Part shown: positions 57,120-64,000 of the stretch, one piece after another
Position numbering within the stretch: position 1 is the stretch's first letter
Layout: the number at the start of each line of letters is the position of its first letter
Source of the DNA: Defluviitaleaceae bacterium
GTDB taxonomy: Bacteria; Bacillota; Clostridia; Lachnospirales; WQUN01
Assembly (NCBI GenBank): GCA_009786535.1
Contig: WQRX01000007.1
Location: 43,875 to 107,874 of the forward strand
Reading direction: 5' to 3'
Length of the DNA stretch: 64,000 nucleotides
Program-made: the position numbers and the translations under genes
The notes under the pieces: model-generated
What the model saw: only the letters and a program-made list of their open reading frames with translations
Told to the model about the DNA's origin: nothing
Databases searched by the model: none

Positions 57120-58724
57120 ATGATGACAATTTTATCTATGCTGCCGATTATCAGTTTGTTACTGTGCTTGATTGTGTTCAAGTTTACGGTGGCGCGGTCG
57201 GGGGCAATTTCGCTGGGCATTGCGCTGGTTATTGCGCTTGGGTTCTTCGGTTTACCCATCATTGACGGGTTGCCCATTGCGGTGGGCAAGGCATTATGGC
57301 TTGCACTGTTTGTTTCATTAATTGTGTGGCTTGCTATCTTCCTATATCACTTGGTAGATGATTTTAAAGCCATTACCGTTATTAATGAAAATATTTCCCG
57401 CTTTGTTGAAGACAAATTTGTGGCGTTTTTACTGCTCGCGTGGATGTTTACGGGCTTGCTGCAGGGCATGGCGGGCTTTGGTGTACCCGCGGTAATTGTT
57501 ACACCCATACTTATTGCACTGGGCTTTAACGGCGTAAAATCCCTTGCGGCGGCGTTGCTTGGGCATTCATGGGCGGTTACATTTGGCTCGCTGGGTGCGG
57601 CTTTCTTCGTAATTCAAGGACTTAGCCCCGCGTCATTAGAAAATACGCAGGAGCTTGCGAATGCAATGTTCATCTTTAATACCGTTGCGCATTTGCTCAC
57701 AGGTATTGGCGTTTGCTTCATTTACGACGGGTTTAAGGGCGTTAAAAAAGGCTTGTCCTATGTAATTCCCGTTTCGCTGGTAATGACGGGCGTGCAGTTT
57801 GTTGTTATTTTCTTTATGTCGGCGTTCCCCGTTGCAGGGCTGCTTCCTGCGCTGGTGGGCTTGCTTACGTTGTTTGGCTTGTACAAACTGCGCGCGCCCA
57901 AGTCAGGAGAGAAAAAATCACTGTACCGCGGCGAGCATTTAAATCTTTTCCAAGCCATTTTACCGTACTGCGTAATTGTTGTGCTTGCGCTGTTATTCTC
58001 TACGATTATTCCCGCAAGCGTAAACAACGCCGCGTCGTTTGGTCCTAATTTGCCCGGCTTTGAAACCAATACGGAAACAATTATCGGTCGCAACCTTGAC
58101 ACCCCCCACATTGTAGAACCTGTAACCAATTACAACCCCATTCGCGTGTTCCGCCACCCTGCGGTATTGCTGCTTTCCGCCGCTATAACGGCATTGCTGG
58201 TATATGCGAAGGCAGGTATTTTAAAGGGTGAAGTGGTGAAGGGCGCGTTCCAAAAAACCGTGAAGAAGGGTATCCCCGCCACGCTTGCACTGCTTGCGCT
58301 GGGCAATATGTCCTTAATTATGATGGACTCGGGCATGACGTTACAACTCGCCCGCGCAACGGCAGACCTTGCAGGCGGCGTATATCCGTTGTTTGCGCCG
58401 TTTATTGGTGTGCTGGGTAGCTTCCTTACAGGTAACAACACAAACGCAAACGTATTGTTTGGCGTATTCCAAAATACCATTGCCTACGAGCTTGGCGTAA
58501 GCAACGCGGTCATGGCTTCTGTCCAGTCCATGATGGCGGGCGTTGCCGTAAGTATTGGACCAACGCTGATACTCATGGGTGCGCTTGCATCTAACCAGAA
58601 GGGCGTGGAGTCTACAATTCTTAAAAAACTACTGCCCATCGTGCTACTGATTGCGCTGGCAATGGGCATTGTGAATATGCTGCTGGTGCATTTTGACCCG
58701 GGGATTTTAAGAATGGGTGTGTAA
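57120..58724 (+). CDS. L-lactate permease family transporter
   Basis: A 534-residue protein with about 13 TM helices. The LctP-family blocks GLLQGMAGFGVPAVIVTPILIALGF, ALLGHSWAVTFGSLGAAFFV and FLTGNNTNANVLFGVFQNTIA are all present. It imports lactate or glycolate by proton symport in the family. The start is ATG at 57120 (or 57123); GGAG lies 10 nt upstream. It is a single gene with its own promoter and terminator. No lactate dehydrogenase is nearby. Confidence 0.92.
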   Translation: MMTILSMLPIISLLLCLIVFKFTVARSGAISLGIALVIALGFFGLPIIDGLPIAVGKALWLALFVSLIVWLAIFLYHLVDDFKAITVINENISRFVEDKFVAFLLLAWMFTGLLQGMAGFGVPAVIVTPILIALGFNGVKSLAAALLGHSWAVTFGSLGAAFFVIQGLSPASLENTQELANAMFIFNTVAHLLTGIGVCFIYDGFKGVKKGLSYVIPVSLVMTGVQFVVIFFMSAFPVAGLLPALVGLLTLFGLYKLRAPKSGEKKSLYRGEHLNLFQAILPYCVIVVLALLFSTIIPASVNNAASFGPNLPGFETNTETIIGRNLDTPHIVEPVTNYNPIRVFRHPAVLLLSAAITALLVYAKAGILKGEVVKGAFQKTVKKGIPATLALLALGNMSLIMMDSGMTLQLARATADLAGGVYPLFAPFIGVLGSFLTGNNTNANVLFGVFQNTIAYELGVSNAVMASVQSMMAGVAVSIGPTLILMGALASNQKGVESTILKKLLPIVLLIALAMGIVNMLLVHFDPGILRMGV

Positions 58725-58790
58725 TTTCGCCTCGCGGGAGAGTATAAAAGAAGTTAGTTTTACTAAGTGTTTTAGAAATTGCAAGCAGTG

Positions 58791-58818
58791 AAAAACCCCG
58801 TGGATTCGGGGTTTTTTT
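58791..58818. terminator. Bidirectional terminator between lactate permease and Mrp operon
   Basis: AAAAACCCCG pairs with CGGGGTTTTT (10 bp, 6-base loop), with T-runs on both strands. It lies 67 bases after the permease stop and 88 bases after the last Mrp gene of the minus strand. Confidence 0.85.
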
Positions 58819-58905
58819 GTTGGTTTAATAATTTCAACCGGTAACGATTTGCTATCGGTTGGGTGAATTTGTTAGCGCTTGCACTTGGGATATGCGTTCC
58901 ATCTT

Positions 58906-60495
58906 TTATCGCCCCATCAACAATAATAACAACGCCATAAAAACCCCCATGGACGCGCAAATACTTCTGAAAGAGAAATTCATTTCCCCAAAGCGTGCGA
59001 GTGCGGCGTTTCCTTTAATTACATAGTTGTACAACAGGTAGCCGACGCCCGCGCTTGCGAGGAAAATTAGGGACTTTTGCACATAACTCCACCATTGAAT
59101 TTCCACATTGTAGCGCAACAGGAAGTAGATGAGCTGCGTGCCGAAAATACCGCCGACGAAGCATATCGCACCCATGATAGCAATGGGGATTGTTTTGCAA
59201 AGCTCCGCTTTGGGCGTACTGCCCTCAAGGACCGAATGACCGAAGAAAATGGACGAGAATTTGATGAAGGAGATAATCGTCCCAAAGCTTAGCGCCACCG
59301 TCACCGCCATGATTAGGGGCGTTACTTCATAGGAAATGAAGTATTTGGACACGCTTCCAATGAAAAACGGCGCACCCGTGATGCCAAGCACAGCAGCCAA
59401 CGTAGCGATGCCAATGACGGGCATTCGCTTCATTACGCCGCGTATTTCATAGACATTGGACGTGCCGTAGGAATGCGAAATTATGCCCGCGCTTAGGAAA
59501 AGCGTGGTCTTAAACATCGCGTGGCTTACAATATGGTATAACCCGCCAACGTGCGACAACCCGTTGGTTAGGCTAATGCCCACCGTAATTAACCCAATTT
59601 GCGAAATGGTGTGGTACGCGAGAATCATCTTAATATCCTTTTGGCAAATCGCCATTACTGCACCAAAGATGCCCGTAACAATGCCAATGGCAAGGAAAAT
59701 TTCATATGCGGCGATGGGGGCAAACATTTCTTGAAAGCGGATAAAAAGATAGAGCGACGTTTTCGCCTGCAAGCCCGACATTACCGCCGCCACCACGGTA
59801 GGCGACTTTGGGTAAATGCGTACCTTCGGCGTCCAGCTAAAGAAGGGGATTAGCGTATTTTTGAAAGCAATTGATGTCATTATCAGCACATAGGGCAATA
59901 GCAGATTGCGGTCATCCAGGGTTGCCAGTACCTCCCCTACCCGCTCTACGTCCAGTGCGCCCGTGATGCGGTAAATATAACCAAGCCCCAGCAAATAAAA
60001 TTGTATGGAAACAAGGTTGGTTAGCAAAAATACTTTCCCATGAAAAATATTACGGTTTTTGCGGTCATACATTGTCAAAATTACGGTAACAAGCGTGCTT
60101 ACCTCAATAAGTACAAAGATGTTAAACAAATCCCCCGAAAGGAAAAGCCCGATAAACGACGCCTCCAGCAGGAACATTAAAAACCAAAATGTGCGCGCGT
60201 CGCGTTCGTCTCTATAAGAATACGAGTATATAGACACCGCCAAGAATATGAACGTTGTCAATAAAACAAAGATGGCGGATAAACTGTTGGCACGTAATAC
60301 AATGCCTAATAAATCATCGCTTCCCACAAAGGTGACTACGTCTGCCTCGCGCGTAATGCCTACCAGATATAAAGACGCGGCAAACAACGCCGATTGAAAC
60401 ACAATGGCAATTATTTTTATCGCCTTGGTTTTCGCCGAAAAGGTGAAAATAAGTACGGCAAGCAAAATGGGAATAATGACAAAAAAAGTAAGCAT
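58906..60495 (-). CDS. mrpD: Mrp-type antiporter large subunit (MnhD/MrpD-like, ND4/ND5 family)
   Basis: A 529-residue membrane protein with about 14 TM helices. Features: GDLFNIFVLIEVSTLV (membrane Glu), FFSWTPKVRIYPKSPTVVAAVMSGLQAKTSLYL (proton-path lysine region), DIKMILAYHTISQIGLI and SHAMFKTTLFLSAGI. The start at 60495 is chosen because AGGA is 7 nt upstream and the preceding gene ends at 60504; the 14-codon extension is rejected. It is the only large antiporter-like subunit in the operon, and MrpA proper is missing. Confidence 0.88.
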   Translation of the reverse strand: MLTFFVIIPILLAVLIFTFSAKTKAIKIIAIVFQSALFAASLYLVGITREADVVTFVGSDDLLGIVLRANSLSAIFVLLTTFIFLAVSIYSYSYRDERDARTFWFLMFLLEASFIGLFLSGDLFNIFVLIEVSTLVTVILTMYDRKNRNIFHGKVFLLTNLVSIQFYLLGLGYIYRITGALDVERVGEVLATLDDRNLLLPYVLIMTSIAFKNTLIPFFSWTPKVRIYPKSPTVVAAVMSGLQAKTSLYLFIRFQEMFAPIAAYEIFLAIGIVTGIFGAVMAICQKDIKMILAYHTISQIGLITVGISLTNGLSHVGGLYHIVSHAMFKTTLFLSAGIISHSYGTSNVYEIRGVMKRMPVIGIATLAAVLGITGAPFFIGSVSKYFISYEVTPLIMAVTVALSFGTIISFIKFSSIFFGHSVLEGSTPKAELCKTIPIAIMGAICFVGGIFGTQLIYFLLRYNVEIQWWSYVQKSLIFLASAGVGYLLYNYVIKGNAALARFGEMNFSFRSICASMGVFMALLLLLMGR

Positions 60496-60503
60496 ATAAT
60501 TTC

Positions 60504-60878
60504 CTAGTTCCCTTCTGCTTCTTCTAGCTTTTTCCAATCGGCGGTGCCGTATTGGCGGTCAAGCGTATTAAACATGGTAATTACAATGGCGATAACGGCA
60601 AAGCCGATTATAATAGCGGTTAAGGTTAGCGCCTGGGGCAGCGGGTCGGCAATATATTCGATGTTTTCCAGCAAGACGGGGTCGTAAATAATGGGGGGAA
60701 TGGGGGTTGGGTTGCCTTCAATGCCCAGCTTTAGCCAAAACATGATAACCGAGGTTTGAATAAGCATTACAAAAATGATGGATTTGATTACATTTTTACT
60801 CGTAATTAGTCCAAAAAATGAAATAAAAAATAATATTAATGAAAATATTTCTATATTTTCTACGTTAAAAATGCCCAC
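60504..60878 (-). CDS. mrpC: MrpC/MnhC-like (NuoK family) subunit
   Basis: A 124-residue protein with three TM helices. GLITSKNVIKSIIFVMLIQTSVIMFWL and DPLPQALTLTAIIIGFAVIAIVIT are diagnostic of MnhC/NuoK. It lies between the MnhB-like and MnhD-like genes. RBS AAAGGCGGTGAAAG. Confidence 0.92.
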   Translation of the reverse strand: MGIFNVENIEIFSLILFFISFFGLITSKNVIKSIIFVMLIQTSVIMFWLKLGIEGNPTPIPPIIYDPVLLENIEYIADPLPQALTLTAIIIGFAVIAIVITMFNTLDRQYGTADWKKLEEAEGN

Positions 60879-60882
60879 TCTT

Positions 60883-61830
60883 TCACCGCCTTTCGATGGT
60901 TATATAACGGTAGAACAGGAAGAAAAACCCGCACGCTACCTTTAACCCAATCAAGAAATTCATCACAATTAAATACGCGCCTTGGTAGAAGGGTAAAATC
61001 GCCGCGGGAATAATATTTCCCACACCAAGGAAAACCGCAATAACCGTGACAATAATAATGCCCAGAAAAATCATTTCTTCCCAGTGCAGCACTTTTTCTA
61101 CGGAAATATCGTAGATGTCGTACACCATGTAACGGCAGATAAAGAATGTCGCCAGCGCAAGCCCGCCTTGGAAGCCCCCGCCCGCAGAAATATGCCCGTT
61201 TAAAATTAAATAAATGCCAAAAACCAGAATAATGGGGCAAATAATACGCAAGGAAAGCGCCGCAACGCGCGACGTTTCTATTTCGCTGTGTGTACCTTCC
61301 GCTACCTTTATCGCTTCGAAGTAGGACATATGCGAAACCGCAACCACAGCAATAACGAGAATAAGCGCTTCGAAGAGCGTATCATACACGCGGTAGCCTA
61401 GGTAAATAGCGGTTACGGCGTTTTCGCCGCCTATTTCATGCATGAAGCGCTGTAAATATTCGTATTTTAAGTAATACATTGCTTCCGCTTCGGGTATGTG
61501 TATTACAACCAGCACAAAAAGCCCAATGCATAGCAACAACGCGGGCAAAACACCCCCTACCCTTCGCAGAAGCGGCTCCCGTCTAATGCGGTCTTGGGTT
61601 ACATTTTCGCGGTGGCTGTAATATTTTTCAATACATATGACAAAGAAAATGGTGGAAAACGCCGCTATTGCGGCTTCTGCCATGGCGACATCGGGCGAGC
61701 CAAGCAGGAAATACGCTACCGATGTTATCAGTGAAAAGATACTAAAATAGATAATTAACCGATATGTTCGGTTTTCAAAAACAATGGCTAAGCCGCTTAA
61801 CAGCCATAAAATAAGCAACCCGTAGGTCAT
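60883..61830 (-). CDS. mrpB: Fused MrpA C-terminal (DUF4040) and MrpB subunit
   Basis: A 315-residue protein with about nine TM helices. The N-terminal part (about 1-80) has LLGSPDVAMAEAAIAAFSTIFF, the DUF4040/MbhD block normally at the C-terminus of MrpA. The middle (80-190) resembles the MrpA tail/MbhE. The C-terminal part (190-310) has NGHISAGGGFQGGLALATFFI, the MnhB hallmark. So the small membrane parts of MrpA are kept, fused to MrpB, without the large MrpA antiporter domain. It overlaps the MrpG-like gene by 4 bases. Confidence 0.85.
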   Translation of the reverse strand: MTYGLLILWLLSGLAIVFENRTYRLIIYFSIFSLITSVAYFLLGSPDVAMAEAAIAAFSTIFFVICIEKYYSHRENVTQDRIRREPLLRRVGGVLPALLLCIGLFVLVVIHIPEAEAMYYLKYEYLQRFMHEIGGENAVTAIYLGYRVYDTLFEALILVIAVVAVSHMSYFEAIKVAEGTHSEIETSRVAALSLRIICPIILVFGIYLILNGHISAGGGFQGGLALATFFICRYMVYDIYDISVEKVLHWEEMIFLGIIIVTVIAVFLGVGNIIPAAILPFYQGAYLIVMNFLIGLKVACGFFFLFYRYITIERR

Positions 61831-62198
61831 GGCGTTGCCTCCTCATTTTCGCCCAGGCTTTCATCTTCCCCTAAGTTTTCTTCTTCATCTTCCACGTCCA
61901 GCACCTCGTATCCGCTTTTATAGGCAGAACTTGCGAGGATATGCGCAACAAATGGGTTAAGCACCAGCATAATTATCATTAGAATAAACAATTTGCCCGT
62001 AAAAAAACTAACCCCATGCCGAAATGCAAAGCCAATAATAAAGGAAAGCAAGCCCACCGTATCAATTTTGGACGCAACTAAAATGCGGGGGTAAAAGTCC
62101 TTTAGCGCAAACAGCGATACCGCGCCAAAAAACATACAAAACACGCCGAAACCGATGATAATGTTGCCGATAAACTGCCATACATTTTCAATGCCCAT
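61827..62198 (-). CDS. mrpG: MrpG/MnhG-like subunit
   Basis: A 123-residue protein with three TM helices and an acidic C-terminal tail (EDEEENLGEDESLGENEE). FMFFGAVSLFALKDFYPRILVASKIDTVGLL is the MnhG motif. The start at 62198 has AAGGGGG upstream and overlaps the MrpF gene by 11 bases; the 40-codon extension of the longer ORF is rejected. Confidence 0.88.
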   Translation of the reverse strand: MGIENVWQFIGNIIIGFGVFCMFFGAVSLFALKDFYPRILVASKIDTVGLLSFIIGFAFRHGVSFFTGKLFILMIIMLVLNPFVAHILASSAYKSGYEVLDVEDEEENLGEDESLGENEEATP

Positions 62199-62463
62199 CT
62201 TTTTTCCCCCTTCTGCGCCCAAGGCGGCTTTTTGAGAGGAAAAGCGCAAGAAAAATGATGCCGATAAACCCGGAAAGGGCGTAAATAATCGCAAAGTCCA
62301 GCAAATATGCCATATCATAAATAGAGGACACTACAATGATTAGTATAATCACCTTGCTGGCAATTAAATTAAGCCCAAGCAGCCTATCCCAAATGGTTGG
62401 TCCTATCACAGCGCGGATTATGTATAGCGTCAGCAAGCCGACAAGTATCCAAAAAAGTATCAT
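62188..62463 (-). CDS. mrpF: MrpF/MnhF-like subunit
   Basis: A 91-residue protein with three TM helices. VIGPTIWDRLLGLNLIASKVIILII is diagnostic of MnhF. The C-terminus is basic (GRRRGKK). It begins 1 base after the MrpE stop. Confidence 0.9.
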   Translation of the reverse strand: MILFWILVGLLTLYIIRAVIGPTIWDRLLGLNLIASKVIILIIVVSSIYDMAYLLDFAIIYALSGFIGIIFLALFLSKSRLGRRRGKKDGH

Positions 62464-62464
62464 T

Positions 62465-62953
62465 TTACACGTCCTCTGTTTGTGCTTTTAATAGGCGACG
62501 CTCCAGCTTTTTTTTGAGCTGCTCGTCCGCTATTGCGGGGTCCGGGGGGGTGTCCTTCCCGCGAATCCATAGAAGGGTTACTTTATCATCGTCCAAATCC
62601 AGCAGAATTGAGCCGGGCGTTAGGGTTATCGAATCGACCAATACTACGCGCAGGGCTTCCGATTTAATTTCCGTTTTTACGGTAACGATGTTCACCTTTG
62701 CGCCGCGCACCACCGTCCACATTATATGAAAGCCCGCCACATAAATTTGCCCTATTAAATACAGGGGAAACGTGACGAGCCGTTTAAAATCAATGTTTGT
62801 AATGCGCTGGGGGGGCAAAAATTCCGACGTTACGTACACGACCCCGATGCTTACAAAAAGCCCCACCAGCACACCAATTACGGAAATATCCTCTGCAAGG
62901 ATAACCCAAATTATTGTTAGCGCGGGGACGATAAACAAAACACGCTTGCGCAT
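62465..62953 (-). CDS. mrpE: MrpE/MnhE-like subunit
   Basis: A 162-residue protein with two to three TM helices followed by a cytoplasmic domain. It has VDSITLTPGSILLDLDDDKVTLLWI (conserved S-I-T-L-T-P-G-T block) and QIYVAGFHIMWTVVRG, both typical of MnhE. It is first in the mrp operon of the order E-F-G-(A-Ct/B)-C-D. Confidence 0.92.
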   Translation of the reverse strand: MRKRVLFIVPALTIIWVILAEDISVIGVLVGLFVSIGVVYVTSEFLPPQRITNIDFKRLVTFPLYLIGQIYVAGFHIMWTVVRGAKVNIVTVKTEIKSEALRVVLVDSITLTPGSILLDLDDDKVTLLWIRGKDTPPDPAIADEQLKKKLERRLLKAQTEDV

Positions 62954-63038
62954 AGATGCACCTGCTCTTCGTTTATATGGCTTTTAAAATCTTTGCAGGA
63001 TTATAATACATGGATTGGAAAAATGCTACAGCCAATGC

Positions 63039-63067
63039 TTGCAACATTTCCCAATATGCTATATGAT
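63039..63067 (+). promoter_or_regulatory. Promoter of the second YgjV-family gene
   Basis: TTGCAA (63039-63044), a 17-bp spacer and TATGAT (63062-63067) lie about 38 bases before the ATG. Confidence 0.55.
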
Positions 63068-63104
63068 GTGCGCAATTACACTAACCTGCAGGAGGTTACA
63101 TACT

Positions 63105-63827
63105 ATGAGAGGTGTTATCGACTTCTTTGTCAATGCGTTTGACCGTATCGTAAACGGGTATTACGATTATGTTTTCTGCGAAGTGGCGCACAGCTACCAG
63201 CCCACTTTTGTCCCCCCTTCTATTGAAAACCCCATCTGGATTGTTAGCCAAGTGTTTGCGTTTATCGCATTGGTTTTTATGGTATGGTCTTTCCAGTGTA
63301 AAGAAAAACTGAACGTTATGCTTTTACTGGGCTTTGGTACGTTTTTCCTCGCCCTTTCTGCCGCGCCTTTGGGCAACTGGACGCTTGCGTCCCTGTTCTT
63401 ACAGGCTTCGGTGCGTAATTATGTATTCTGGTTCTTCGACTGGCGTGTAAAGCGCGGCATTCACGTTCCGCGCAAGTACTACAATGTTGCCGCTGTCATT
63501 TTTAGTACGCTGATTATCCTTTCTACCATTTTATTTGTACACGTTATGCAGGTGGAAATTACAAACTACTTTGTAGAATGGTGTATTGCCGCAACGCTGG
63601 TGGGTTTAACCATTGGTAACGTGTTAAAAGGGCAAAACGTGATGCGCCTTAGCTTTGTGGTAAACCGCATGTTTAATATTTACAACCATGTTTACTTCAT
63701 CAACGCCATTGCCGTTATTATTGCTGCGCTTGCCATCGGGTCGAACGGTCTATACTATATCCGCATGTTTGTAGCGTGGAATAAAAAGCGCAAAGAGCCG
63801 CCTGCGGTTGAAACGCAGGAAACGTAA
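63105..63827 (+). CDS. YgjV/Imp-family membrane protein
   Basis: A 240-residue protein. A soluble N-terminus (about 1-45) is followed by six TM helices with IWIVSQVFAFIALVFMVWSF, LASLFLQASVRNYVFWFFDWR and GQNVMRLSFVVNRMFNIYNHVYF. The last block (RLSF...N..Y..) resembles the C-terminal part of the YgjV fold. The start at 63105 has AGGAGG 9 nt upstream; 30 codons of the longer ORF are rejected. Function unknown. Two hairpins follow it. Confidence 0.75.
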   Translation: MRGVIDFFVNAFDRIVNGYYDYVFCEVAHSYQPTFVPPSIENPIWIVSQVFAFIALVFMVWSFQCKEKLNVMLLLGFGTFFLALSAAPLGNWTLASLFLQASVRNYVFWFFDWRVKRGIHVPRKYYNVAAVIFSTLIILSTILFVHVMQVEITNYFVEWCIAATLVGLTIGNVLKGQNVMRLSFVVNRMFNIYNHVYFINAIAVIIAALAIGSNGLYYIRMFVAWNKKRKEPPAVETQET

Positions 63828-63876
63828 TAGCGGTGAGGGTAGTTTTTAGACGCTAGGACGCGTACAGCGAACAAAA

Positions 63877-63950
63877 AAGGAACTGTCCTAGACAGTTCCT
63901 TTCAGTTTGAAGACAAACCCCGTCCATTTGCCCGGATGGACGGGGTTTTT
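63877..63950 (+). terminator. Two tandem hairpins after the YgjV-family gene
   Basis: The first hairpin (63877-63887 with 63891-63901, 11 bp, 3-base loop) lacks a good T-run. The second (63915-63927 with 63936-63948, 13 bp) ends in TTTTT and is a standard terminator. Confidence 0.8.
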
Positions 63951-63992
63951 GGTATAATAAAGAAACAAACCAAAGCCCAAGGCGGAGAGCGA

Positions 63993-64000
63993 ATGCTAAC
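63993..64000 (+). CDS. Start of the next gene, cut by the window end
   Basis: GGAGAGCG followed by ATGCTAAC at the last bases looks like a ribosome binding site and start codon. A TATAAT at 63953-63958 lies before it. Only two codons are visible, so no product can be named. Confidence 0.3.

Noticed and set aside
60860..61240. A 126-codon minus-strand frame overlapping mrpB in another phase
   Set aside because: Same strand as mrpB but a different frame; mrpB has the conserved MnhB motif through this stretch.
63951..63960. A full promoter at the window end
   Set aside because: TATAAT is present, but no -35 is seen because the terminator stem occupies that place; noted only with the partial next gene.
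1..64000. CRISPR array or defence island
   Set aside because: No regularly spaced repeats and no cas, restriction or other known defence genes were seen. The ExbBD-like cassette was considered as Zorya-like but has no nuclease or helicase partner.

Overview
The window looks like chromosomal DNA from a spore-forming, anaerobic-type Firmicute of the class Clostridia. The evidence is a complete spoVA operon (AA-AB-AC-AD-AE), bofA with its DUF2508 partner, a WalR/WalK/WalH/WalI cell-wall operon, AGGAGG-type ribosome binding sites and many large sugar ABC transporters. No respiratory or oxygen-defence genes are seen. I do not claim a genus. Base composition is moderate except for 17.2-20.4 kb, which is clearly more AT-rich.

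Layout. 0-6.6 kb: the tail of a DUF2807 protein, then a minus-strand operon. It starts with an ExbB/TolQ-like channel, an ExbD-like protein and two small paralogues of the ExbD periplasmic domain, and runs on into walR-walK-walH-walI. 6.7-7.9 kb: small genes of mobile-element type and an XRE regulator. 7.9-11.0 kb: the spoVA operon, preceded by a 40-residue membrane-peptide gene. 11-13.1 kb: an MFS transporter behind an RpiR-type regulator. 13.2-15.2 kb: a YtrA-like GntR regulator with an ABC exporter. 15.2-16.8 kb: degV and a YgjV-family gene. 16.9-20.4 kb: a zinc-ribbon protein, tRNA-Thr, and a decayed AT-rich island bounded by a degenerate copy of the 3' half of that tRNA.

20.4-29 kb: a Cys-rich/metallo-beta-lactamase fusion, a Gfo/Idh/MocA oxidoreductase, bofA, and a polA-coaE-transglycosylase-lipoprotein operon. 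29-37.7 kb, plus strand: exonuclease III, a FliK-like protein, a heterodimeric ABC exporter, a GGDEF-EAL protein and a sugar isomerase. 37.7-43.8 kb: a DUF4874/DUF4832 protein, prfA, two methyltransferases, a thiamine-binding protein, a second metallohydrolase and a DUF2785 protein. 43.9-56.9 kb: a nine-gene minus-strand operon with two sugar ABC importers (two binding proteins, four permeases, no ATPase) around an NHL/TPR protein, a Yip1 protein and a DUF5696 protein. 57-58.7 kb: a lactate permease. 58.9-63 kb: a reduced Mrp-type antiporter operon. 63.1-63.8 kb: a second YgjV-family protein.

The most unusual points are these. An ExbB/ExbD-type ion-driven motor cassette sits upstream of WalRK in an apparently Gram-positive genome. 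A one-large-subunit Mrp operon is present. The double sugar importer has a 970-residue binding protein. Dephospho-CoA kinase lacks the P-loop lysine. A 20-bp palindrome occurs three times, once on the -10 box of the GntR operon. Two leader hairpins appear to bury the ribosome binding site of the gene behind them.
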